Positions 24,977 through 32,702 of a stretch of DNA of 64,000 nucleotides are shown one piece after another. Made by a program: the position numbers and the translations under genes. Each line of letters opens with the position of its first letter. Position 1 is the first letter of the stretch. This DNA is from GCA-2732755 sp965228265. Lineage in GTDB: Bacteria > Planctomycetota > Phycisphaerae > Phycisphaerales > UBA1924. The stretch lies in contig OZ245804.1 in assembly GCA_965228265.1 (NCBI GenBank), positions 1,364,001-1,428,000 on the forward strand, read 5' to 3'. The notes under the pieces were generated by a model. That model had not been told where the DNA came from. It saw nothing but the letters and a program-made list of their open reading frames with translations, and made no database searches.

Positions 24977-26692
24977 GTGAAGACACCCCGCGTTCCGCTC
25001 CCTTCGCCGTGGATCCAGGCCACATTGCTCGTTGCCGTCTGCCTCGTCTGCTACCTGCCCGGCCTCTTCAGCACGCCGCCCATCGACCGCGACGAAGCGC
25101 GCTTCGCACAGGCTAGCCGCCAGATGCTCGAGTCGGTGGCCCTGCCGCAATCTTCGCAGAACTCATCACTCCACGCCGGCGGCCTCGCCGTCCCCATGCT
25201 CCAGCACCGCCCCCGACTCAACAAACCACCACTCGTCTACTGGGCACAGTCACTCTCCACATACATCTTCACCCGCGGCGATCCACGGCGCGACGCCATC
25301 TGGATGTACCGCATCCCCTCCGTCCTGGGTGCGATCGCAGCCACGCTCGCCACCTGGTGGATGGGCCGGCGCATGTTCGACCCACGCGCCGCCTTCCTCG
25401 CGGGCCTGCTGCTCGCAACATGCACCGCCGTCGTCTTCGACGCGCACCAGGCCCGCTCCGACCAACTCCTCCTCGGCCTGACCACCTGGGCCATGGCCCT
25501 GCTCTGGAACATCATCCGCCGCGCGCACCACAACACACCCGTCCGCTGGTGGCGATGGCTCATCCTCTGGATCGTCGTGGGCCTGGGCGTCCTCACCAAG
25601 GGCCTCACGCCCATGGTCGTCCTGCTCACACTCGCCGCTTTCTGCATCGCGCAAGGCCGCTGGTACGCCTGGCGAGCCGCCAAGCCATTCCTCGGCATCC
25701 TCGTCATCGCCGCCCTCGTCGCCCCGTGGGTGCTCGCCGTTGCCAATCACGTCGGCTTCAACAACTACACCGCCATCCTGCACGACGAAGTCATCGCCCG
25801 AGGCGCCACCGCCAAAGAAGGACACGCCGGCCCGCCCGGGTACTACTTCCTCACCGCAGCCGCCATGCTCTGGCCCGCAGGCGCACTGGCGATCTTCGCC
25901 GTGTGGTGGGGGGCCCGCCGCGCCATGACCCTCGGCCCGAAACGCGCCCGCTGGAAAGAGCGCACCACCCACCGCCCCGCAGAGCTCTTCCTCCTCTGCT
26001 GGCTCCTGCCCACATGGATCTTTTTCGAGATCTACTCAACCAAACTCCCGCACTACACACTCCCCGTCTTCCCCGCGCTCACGCTCCTTGGCGCACGAGC
26101 CGCACTCTCCGGCTCGCCGCTCCTCACTCGCTGGCCCGCCCGACTCAGCATCGTCGGCTTCGCAGCAGTGGGGGTGCTTGTCCCGGCCGCGCTACTGGTC
26201 GGCTCGTTCATGACAAACGACCTTCTCCCACCCCTCTGGCAAGCCGCGCCGCTCACCCTCGCCGTGATCGTCATCACCATCCTCGCCACCTGCGCGCTCT
26301 GGAAGGGCCTCGCGCTGCGGGGCATCAGCACCGCGCTCGTCGCTGTCCCGCTCATGGCCGTCCTCACCCACGCCCTCGTTCTGCCCCGCCTGACCTCCTT
26401 CTCGCCCGCGATCATCGAACGACTCAGCGAACTCAACCTCGCCGACCAACCACTCGCCGCCACCGGCTACACCGAAGACAGCCTCCTCTTCCTCACGCGG
26501 GGCACACTCATCAAGCTGAACAAAGACGATGCCCTCGCGTGGCTCCAGCAGAACCCGTCGGGCATCCTCCTCGCCAAGCACGGCTTGCTCGAACCCGACG
26601 CACCCAACATCCGCGTCGTCGATTCCGTCACCGGACTCCAATTCGCCCGCGGCAAAAACATCACCGTCGATATCATCGAGCACGCACCATGA
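24977..26692 (+). CDS. GT39 (ArnT/PMT-type) membrane glycosyltransferase
   Basis: The 571 residues form about a dozen membrane helices. The first periplasmic loop carries PPIDRDEARFAQASRQML, whose acidic pair matches the catalytic DE of ArnT-like enzymes, followed by RPRLNKPPLVYWAQSL. These enzymes transfer a sugar from a polyprenyl-phosphate donor to lipid A or a protein. The GTG at 24977 is preceded by TTGGAG at 6 nt; the open frame extends further upstream but through the divergent phosphatase gene. Its stop overlaps truB (ATGA). Confidence 0.88.
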   Translation: MKTPRVPLPSPWIQATLLVAVCLVCYLPGLFSTPPIDRDEARFAQASRQMLESVALPQSSQNSSLHAGGLAVPMLQHRPRLNKPPLVYWAQSLSTYIFTRGDPRRDAIWMYRIPSVLGAIAATLATWWMGRRMFDPRAAFLAGLLLATCTAVVFDAHQARSDQLLLGLTTWAMALLWNIIRRAHHNTPVRWWRWLILWIVVGLGVLTKGLTPMVVLLTLAAFCIAQGRWYAWRAAKPFLGILVIAALVAPWVLAVANHVGFNNYTAILHDEVIARGATAKEGHAGPPGYYFLTAAAMLWPAGALAIFAVWWGARRAMTLGPKRARWKERTTHRPAELFLLCWLLPTWIFFEIYSTKLPHYTLPVFPALTLLGARAALSGSPLLTRWPARLSIVGFAAVGVLVPAALLVGSFMTNDLLPPLWQAAPLTLAVIVITILATCALWKGLALRGISTALVAVPLMAVLTHALVLPRLTSFSPAIIERLSELNLADQPLAATGYTEDSLLFLTRGTLIKLNKDDALAWLQQNPSGILLAKHGLLEPDAPNIRVVDSVTGLQFARGKNITVDIIEHAP

Positions 26693-27468
26693 GCAGCACC
26701 CAAGACAACCCATCTCCCACAGGCCTGCTCATCATCGACAAGCCCCTCGGCAAAACGTCCATGCACGTCTGCGCCAACGTCCGCGCACGACTCCGTAGCG
26801 CCGGCGCCCCCAAACGCATCAAGGTCGGCCACGCCGGCACGCTCGATCCGCTCGCCACCGGTGTGCTCGTCGTCCTTGTCGGCAAGGCCACCCGTCTCCA
26901 GGATCGCTTTATGGCCGGGCGCAAGCGCTACACCGCGCGCGTCGATCTCTCAGCCACCTCGCGCACCGACGACCGCGAAGGCCCCGTCACGCCCGTCGAC
27001 TGCCAGCCCGCCACCCTCGGCGCGATCGAAGCCGTCTTGCCACAGTTCGTCGGCACCATCATGCAGCGACCGCCCGCCTACAGCGCCATGAAAATCGCCG
27101 GCCGCCGCGCCTACGACCTCGCACGTAAGTCCGAGACCGAGGCCGATCTCCCCGTCCTCGAGCCGCGACCGATCACCATCGACGCCATCGACATCCTCGA
27201 GTACACCTGGCCCATCCTCACGCTCGACATCGCCTGCGCCAAAGGCACCTACATCCGCTCACTGGCGCGCGATATCGGCGAACAGCTCAACACCGGCGGC
27301 ATGCTCGACGGCCTCATCCGCACACAGGTCGGGCGCTACACACTCGACCACGCGCGCACGCTCAACGACCTCCCGGGCCAGCTCACCCAGCAGGACCTGC
27401 TCCCCATCCCCGATGACATCGTCAATCAGTCGTCGTCCGACTCACCAGCCGACGCACCCGAGGCCTGA
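26689..27468 (+). CDS. truB: tRNA pseudouridine(55) synthase TruB
   Basis: This 259-residue enzyme makes pseudouridine 55 in the T-loop of tRNAs. The catalytic aspartate lies in GHAGTLDPLATGVLVV, preceded by GLLIIDKPLGKTSM. Other family motifs are QRPPAYSAMKIAGRRAYDLAR and AKGTYIRSLARDIG. It lacks the C-terminal PUA extension of longer TruBs. Translation is coupled to the glycosyltransferase through an ATGA overlap. The 3' end overlaps a convergent membrane-protein gene by 43 bp. Confidence 0.95.
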   Translation: MSSTQDNPSPTGLLIIDKPLGKTSMHVCANVRARLRSAGAPKRIKVGHAGTLDPLATGVLVVLVGKATRLQDRFMAGRKRYTARVDLSATSRTDDREGPVTPVDCQPATLGAIEAVLPQFVGTIMQRPPAYSAMKIAGRRAYDLARKSETEADLPVLEPRPITIDAIDILEYTWPILTLDIACAKGTYIRSLARDIGEQLNTGGMLDGLIRTQVGRYTLDHARTLNDLPGQLTQQDLLPIPDDIVNQSSSDSPADAPEA

Positions 27469-28673
27469 TCGATCTCGATCCCAGCAGCACGGGCCGCAAG
27501 CGCCTGCTCCACACGCGCCTCCATCTCGCCCGGCACGTAGATATCCGTCACGTCCTGCCCGTCGGCGGCATTGCGCAGCAACAAATACTGCACACTCCAA
27601 CCGCTGATCCAGTAGCTCAGCAGGAACCCCGCCGCGATCAGCCCGGGCAGCTTCAGCACCGTCTCGACGATCGAACTGGCCGCCTTGCCAGACCAGCCCA
27701 TGTCCTCGGTCACCGCGCCCGCCGCGACCGCCATGCCGTCCGCGTTCCCCGTCCAGTCAAAGATCAGCCCCGCGCCCCAGCTCGTCAGCGAGCTCGTCGC
27801 GATCGCCAGTGTCACCGCGATCGAACTGACCACCACGAACTGCGCGAACAGGATGATCAAATAAATCGCCAGCCGCGCAGGCCGTGTGTACACGTAGCTG
27901 TAAATCCGCTGCATCGACTCGATGCCGTCGAACCCCTCAGCCGCGATCCCGGCCGCCATCATCGGCCCACCGAGCAGCAGGCCCACGATCATCAGCACCG
28001 CCACCAACGAGATCAGGATGCCGATCACCGTAAAGACGGCCCCGATGATGTTCAGGAACGGCACAGCCAGGAGCGCATACCCGCCAACAACCAACACCGC
28101 CCCGAGCATCACGATCACCACAATCGGAATCAGGTGTGCTACCAGCGAAGCCCAGAACCCGCGCAGAGACCAGGCAAGCCCCTCCGTCCAGCCCAGCTTC
28201 TTGCCCCGCGCAAAGTCATCGACGGCCATCCGCGAGATGCCCACCGCAAAGAAGATGTAAATCAGGAACGAAACAGGCAGCACAGCCGACGCCCGCCACG
28301 GCGCATCGCGAAACGTCTGCGTGATCCCAAACCACGCCCCGTTCCACGCCGTCATGATCGCGTCACCGACACGAAGCGACACCACATCCTCGCTCGCCCG
28401 CGACAACCCCGCGCCCACGCGCTCACCCAGCATGATGACCACCGGCTCGTCCTCAGCTGGCGTGATCCCCGCCAGCGTCTGGTCGATCAGACCCACCAGC
28501 AGAATCAGCAGCACCGCCAGCATCACCCGGCTCGGCTGGATCGCAAGCCTCGGCACACGGAACAGCTTGGGCCACAGCAGATCCGAGATCAGATCCCCAG
28601 CCGTCAGCCGAAACGGCCGCGCAAAATCACGCTCAGGCAGACCGTTCGACTCTCGCATCTCCGCACTGGCCAT
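27426..28673 (-). CDS. multi-pass membrane protein of unknown function
   Basis: The 415 residues contain about seven or eight hydrophobic helices, many rich in Val, Ile, Gly and Ala (IPIVVIVMLGAVLVVGGYALL; IIGAVFTVIGILISLVAVLMIVG), with a cytoplasmic N-terminus and an acidic C-terminal tail ending in ESDDD. I recognise no enzymatic or transport signature. Its last 43 bases overlap the 3' end of truB on the opposite strand. It is divergent from the lemA unit. Confidence 0.8.
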   Translation of the reverse strand: MASAEMRESNGLPERDFARPFRLTAGDLISDLLWPKLFRVPRLAIQPSRVMLAVLLILLVGLIDQTLAGITPAEDEPVVIMLGERVGAGLSRASEDVVSLRVGDAIMTAWNGAWFGITQTFRDAPWRASAVLPVSFLIYIFFAVGISRMAVDDFARGKKLGWTEGLAWSLRGFWASLVAHLIPIVVIVMLGAVLVVGGYALLAVPFLNIIGAVFTVIGILISLVAVLMIVGLLLGGPMMAAGIAAEGFDGIESMQRIYSYVYTRPARLAIYLIILFAQFVVVSSIAVTLAIATSSLTSWGAGLIFDWTGNADGMAVAAGAVTEDMGWSGKAASSIVETVLKLPGLIAAGFLLSYWISGWSVQYLLLRNAADGQDVTDIYVPGEMEARVEQALAARAAGIEIDQASGASAGESDDD

Positions 28674-28870
28674 GTCCGTGCCTCCTCGTTCCGGTGATCC
28701 ATGCTACCACGCCCACCCGCGCGGAACCGGAACGCCCAAACTCCCAACAACCCTTCAAGCGGGGAAATACAGAGCCATCGGAGCCTTCTCCGCCAGTCGG
28801 ATACCATCATCCGTCGGCCTGGCCGACATGCTCGATACAAGCCCCACGCTCGGGGCGGGGAGGTTTATCG

Positions 28871-29449
28871 ATGGAGTGGCTCATCTTCTTCGGGGTCTTC
28901 GCGGCCGTCGTCGTCGTCGTCGCACTCTGGCTCATCGCCGCATACAACAAACTCGTCCGCCTCCGCGTCGACGCGGACAACGGCTGGTCACAGATCGACG
29001 TCCAGCTCAAGCGCCGATACGACCTCATCCCGAACCTCGTCGAAACCGTCAAGGGCTACGCCTCGCACGAGAAAGAAACCCTCGACGCCGTCATCTCCGC
29101 AAGAGCCAAGGCCGTCTCCGTCCACGACGCCTCCAACGCCGGCGCCAAGGAAATGGGCATGGCAGAGGGCATGCTCACACAGGCCCTTGGCCGACTCATC
29201 GCCGTCGCCGAGGCCTACCCCGACCTCAAAGCCAACACCAACTTCCTCTCGCTCCAGGAAGAACTCTCCAGCACCGAAAACAAAATCGGCTTCGCCCGCC
29301 AGCACTACAACGACACCGTCGGCCGCTACGAGGAAGCCCGACAGAGCTTCCCCGTCAACATCGTCGCCGGCGTCTTCAACTTCGCCAAACGCGACTACTT
29401 CGAGGTCACCGAGCCCGCAGCACGCGAAGCCCCCAAGGTCAGCTTCTAA
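28871..29449 (+). CDS. lemA: LemA family membrane protein
   Basis: The 192 residues show the LemA pattern: an N-terminal anchor (MEWLIFFGVFAAVVVVVALW), then helices carrying NKLVRLRVDADNGWSQIDVQ, KRRYDLIPNLVETVKGYASH and LSSTENKIGFARQHYNDTV. The ATG at 28871 has GGGGAGG about 8 nt upstream. LemA proteins are of uncertain function and are often encoded beside HtpX-like proteases, as here, where an M48 peptidase gene follows after 18 bp. Confidence 0.93.
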   Translation: MEWLIFFGVFAAVVVVVALWLIAAYNKLVRLRVDADNGWSQIDVQLKRRYDLIPNLVETVKGYASHEKETLDAVISARAKAVSVHDASNAGAKEMGMAEGMLTQALGRLIAVAEAYPDLKANTNFLSLQEELSSTENKIGFARQHYNDTVGRYEEARQSFPVNIVAGVFNFAKRDYFEVTEPAAREAPKVSF

Positions 29450-29467
29450 CCCAGCCGCTCCAGACGT

Positions 29468-30580
29468 ATGAGCAAGCGACCCACACACCCGAGACCCTCG
29501 CCCTCGCCCGAACCAAACCGCGGGCGGGGGCGTCCCGCGCGCAGAGACGCCTCCACACTCCACGAACAGGTCCGCGAGAAAATCAAGGCCTACCCCGGCA
29601 CCACCACCTACATCGACCTCATCCGCAAGAACAAACGCGACAGCTTCCTGCTCATGCTCGGCATGATCGCCCTCGGCGTCGGGCTCGGCGCGATCATCGG
29701 AGCCGTCATCGGCGGCTACTCCGGCGCCGGCGCCAACGATGACCCCGGCTCACTCGCCTTCTACATCCCGTCCATCATCCTCGGCGCGGGCGTCGCACTC
29801 GTCGTCGGCGTCCTCGGCTCCGTCTGGAGCTACTTCCAGGGCGCCAACGCCATCCTCCGCATGGTCCACGCCAAGGAGATCACACCCGAACTCGACGCCG
29901 AGCTCTTCAACGTCGTCGACGAGATGCGCCTCGCCGCCGGCATCCCGATGCCAAAGGTCTACCTCATCCCCGAATCCGCGCTCAACGCATTCGCCACCGG
30001 ACGCGACCCGGAGCACGGCGTCGTCGCCATCACAACCGGACTCCGCGCCAAACTCAACCGCGACGAACTCCAGGGCGTCATCGCCCACGAAATCGCGCAC
30101 ATCCGACACTACGACATCCGTTTCAGCCTCCTCATGGCCACCATGGTCGGCCTCATCGTCATGGCCTGCGACATCTTCCTCCGCATCGCGTTCCACGGCG
30201 GCATGCGCTCGCGCCGTTCCAGCGACAAAGGCGGAGGGGCCGCTGTCCTCATCATGATCCTGCTGGCCGTCGTCCTCTCGATCGTCGCGCCGATCCTCGC
30301 CAAGTTCATCCAGATGGCCTACTCCCGCCAACGCGAATACCTCGCCGACGCAGGGGCCGTCGAACTCACTCGCAACCCCGAAGGACTCGCAAGCGCCCTC
30401 TCCAAACTCGCCGGCGACGAAGAACCTCTCGTCGACCTCGCCAACCGAGGCACGGCCCACATGTTCATCGTCAACCCGCTCCGCAAAATGCGCAAGTCGC
30501 ACCAGAGCGTGAAATCCATGTTCAGCTCACACCCCCCAGTCGCCGACCGCATCGCCCGCCTCATGGCCCTGACGCGGTAA
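29468..30580 (+). CDS. M48-family (HtpX-like) membrane zinc protease
   Basis: The 370 residues include two N-terminal membrane helices (about 60-84 and 96-120), the zinc-binding HEIAH at residues 207-211 (GVIAHEIAHIRHYD), two further helices and the third-ligand region YSRQREYLADAGAVEL. A Pro/Arg-rich N-terminal extension of about 35 residues precedes the usual HtpX start. Family members degrade misfolded membrane proteins. The 18-bp spacing from lemA indicates a shared transcript, a common pairing in bacteria. A palindromic repeat tract follows the stop codon. Confidence 0.92.
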   Translation: MSKRPTHPRPSPSPEPNRGRGRPARRDASTLHEQVREKIKAYPGTTTYIDLIRKNKRDSFLLMLGMIALGVGLGAIIGAVIGGYSGAGANDDPGSLAFYIPSIILGAGVALVVGVLGSVWSYFQGANAILRMVHAKEITPELDAELFNVVDEMRLAAGIPMPKVYLIPESALNAFATGRDPEHGVVAITTGLRAKLNRDELQGVIAHEIAHIRHYDIRFSLLMATMVGLIVMACDIFLRIAFHGGMRSRRSSDKGGGAAVLIMILLAVVLSIVAPILAKFIQMAYSRQREYLADAGAVELTRNPEGLASALSKLAGDEEPLVDLANRGTAHMFIVNPLRKMRKSHQSVKSMFSSHPPVADRIARLMALTR

Positions 30581-30589
30581 CTTTCTCCT

Positions 30590-30731
30590 CCCTCTCCCGC
30601 GACCCGTGGGAGAGGGTGCCGAGCAAAGCGGGGCGGGTGAGGGTCTGAACTTCCTCCCTCTCCCCTTGGGGGAGAGGGCCGGGGTGAGGGGTCTTCTTTC
30701 CTCCTCCGTGCCACGGCTGTGCCAGCCGTGC
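30590..30731. repeat. tract of three palindromic repeat units after the M48 protease gene
   Basis: There are two related hairpin units and a third of another kind. CCCTCTCCC/GGGAGAGGG spans 30590-30616 (9-bp stem). CCCTCTCCCC/GGGGAGAGGG spans 30656-30678 (10-bp stem, 3-nt loop). Each is followed by a GGGTGAGGG or GGGGTGAGGGG stretch. At 30708-30731 a third hairpin (CACGGCT/AGCCGTG) resembles one arm of the palindromic elements at 37075 and 44914. Such intergenic palindromes are typical of dispersed REP- or MITE-like sequences and can act as terminators. No gene is visible in 30581-30840. Confidence 0.7.
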
Positions 30732-30840
30732 TCCCCTTCTCCTCATCCACTTCTCCGTCCCCACCTCCTCCCCTCAATCTGTGTGAACTCAATCCCCACT
30801 TCCTGTTGTCCGCCCGCCCCAATCTGCCGATGATCCACCG

Positions 30841-31707
30841 ATGCCCCGTTTCTTCCGTGGTCTTCTTGCGATCGCTCTCGCCTTCGCGGCCCTCGGCCCG
30901 ATCGCCGGGCTCTTCGTGGGCGCACTCCGTGGCGTCGACGGCGGCACGCAAGCCACGCTCCTGATCGGACAGAGCCCCATCGCGGGCCTCATCGCAGGCA
31001 TCGCTGCCTTCGGGGTCGCCGCCGTCGCCGGGGGCATCGGCAGCAAAGCCGCGGGCCTCAACGTCGGCCTCGCCTGCGCAGGCCTCACCCTCTCCTGGGC
31101 CGCATGGCTCTCGGGTCGGCTCGATGAGATCGTCCTCGTCTCCCGCGTCTCGCCCATGCCCGGCCTCGTCATCGAGGGCCTCTTCGTCATGCTCCTGCTC
31201 GCCGGCGTGCTCTACATCGTCAGGCGGTACTCCACCAGCGAGCCCGACCCCGAGTCTGAGGGCGGCGCGAGCGCCATCGCCATCTCCCTCACCGTCGGTC
31301 TGGCCATGAGCGCCGTCGCCGCGTGGCTTCTGGCGGTCGAACCACTCAAAGGCCAGACGATCGGCGCCGCCTTCGTCGCCGGCCTCGTCGGAGCCGCCAC
31401 CGCACGTCTCGTCTTCCTCCGCCTGCCCGGCTGGACCGCCGCTGCCATCCCCGCCGCCCTGGCGATCCTCGGCCCACTCGCCACCCACGCCATCGCGGGG
31501 GATGTCGTCGCCGACGTCTTCGACCGCTCCCTCTTCCGGCTCGGCTGGCTCCTGCCCCTCGATTGGGCCGCCGGCGCGCTCACGGGCATCCCCATCGGCC
31601 TCGCCTGGACAGACAACGTCGTCCAGCAAACGCGAGGGCCCGAGTCGGGCCCCCGATCGGCACCGCAATCAGACCCGCATTCCGGGCCCCAGAACCCCGC
31701 TGCCTAG
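30841..31707 (+). CDS. multi-pass membrane protein of unknown function
   Basis: The 288 residues contain about seven hydrophobic helices, rich in Ala, Gly, Leu and Val, and a hydrophilic Pro/Ser/Gln tail (GPESGPRSAPQSDPHSGP). No transport or enzymatic motif is recognisable. It stands alone after the palindromic repeat tract and 111 bp before folE2. Composition and codon use resemble the neighbours. Residual uncertainty concerns the start: the ATG at 30841 has no obvious Shine-Dalgarno. Confidence 0.7.
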   Translation: MPRFFRGLLAIALAFAALGPIAGLFVGALRGVDGGTQATLLIGQSPIAGLIAGIAAFGVAAVAGGIGSKAAGLNVGLACAGLTLSWAAWLSGRLDEIVLVSRVSPMPGLVIEGLFVMLLLAGVLYIVRRYSTSEPDPESEGGASAIAISLTVGLAMSAVAAWLLAVEPLKGQTIGAAFVAGLVGAATARLVFLRLPGWTAAAIPAALAILGPLATHAIAGDVVADVFDRSLFRLGWLLPLDWAAGALTGIPIGLAWTDNVVQQTRGPESGPRSAPQSDPHSGPQNPAA

Positions 31708-31818
31708 CATCCAACGAGCAAGCCCGGGCGAATCCGGGAACATGCCGGAGTCTTGGGTGATTGGTCCCCAAAGACGCCCACCATGTCGGCGAACAAGCCG
31801 CTTCTTCTGAGGACGAGA

Positions 31819-32643
31819 ATGACCACTATGCCAAGCGCACCCAAAGCCGACAAAATCGTCGATGTTCAAGGTCTCCAGGACCAGAGACAGGTCGCCATCG
31901 ATAAGGTCGGCGTCAAAAACGTCACCTACCCCATGCTCCTCAAGACCCGCGACGGCAGCGCCCAGCAAACCGTCGCACGCATCAACATGTACGTCGCCCT
32001 CCCGCATCACCAGAAGGGCACGCACATGAGCCGGTTCCTCGAAGTCCTCAACGAGCACCACCAACAGCCGCTCACGCCCGACCGCATCCCCGAGGTCACC
32101 GCAGCCATCCGCGATCGCCTCAACGCCGAGACCGCCCACTTCGAGGCCTCGTTCACCTACTTCATCAGCAAGCCCGCCCCCGTCACCGGCATGAAGGGCC
32201 TCATGGACTACGAGGTCACCTTCGAGTGCGAGAGCGGCGTCCCCGGCGCCACCTCGAGCTTCATCATCGGTGTCGCCGCACCCGCCACCAGCCTCTGCCC
32301 CTGCTCGAAGGAGATATCCGAGTACGGCGCCCACAACCAGCGCTGCCGCATCGCAGCCCGCGTGAAGTTCGAGGGCACCCTCTGGATCGAGGACCTCGTC
32401 GAGATCCTCGAGAACGCCGCCAGCTCCCCCGTCTACGCGGTGCTCAAGCGCCCCGACGAGAAGTACGTCACCGAGGCCGCCTACGACAACCCCAAGTTCG
32501 TCGAGGACATCATCCGCGACCTCGCCCTCGCGCTCGACGCGGAGGACCGCATCACGTGGTACGAGATCGACTCCGAGAACTTCGAGTCCATCCACTCCCA
32601 CAACGCCTACGCCCAGATCACCCGCGACAAATCCGAAGCCTGA
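31819..32643 (+). CDS. folE2: GTP cyclohydrolase I type B (FolE2)
   Basis: This 274-residue FolE2 converts GTP to dihydroneopterin triphosphate for folate or queuosine precursors. Family marks are KGTHMSRFLEVL, the metal-binding cysteine segment SLCPCSKEIS, and GAHNQRCRI. FolE2 works with Mn or Fe and often replaces zinc-dependent FolE under zinc limitation. The ATG at 31819 has GAGG 6 nt upstream; an in-frame start at 31753 would add 22 residues not typical of the family. No Zur-like site is apparent to me upstream. Confidence 0.94.
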   Translation: MTTMPSAPKADKIVDVQGLQDQRQVAIDKVGVKNVTYPMLLKTRDGSAQQTVARINMYVALPHHQKGTHMSRFLEVLNEHHQQPLTPDRIPEVTAAIRDRLNAETAHFEASFTYFISKPAPVTGMKGLMDYEVTFECESGVPGATSSFIIGVAAPATSLCPCSKEISEYGAHNQRCRIAARVKFEGTLWIEDLVEILENAASSPVYAVLKRPDEKYVTEAAYDNPKFVEDIIRDLALALDAEDRITWYEIDSENFESIHSHNAYAQITRDKSEA

Positions 32644-32702
32644 GAACCACACCCGATTCCCCCGTACCATGCTCCCGGCAGCGGTAACGGAGTACCGGGA
32701 GC

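Noticed and set aside
28688..28733. Inverted repeat GTTCCGGT...ACCGGAAC upstream of lemA
   Set aside because: Eight-base arms 30 bp apart are expected by chance in G+C-rich DNA; there is no second copy to support an operator.
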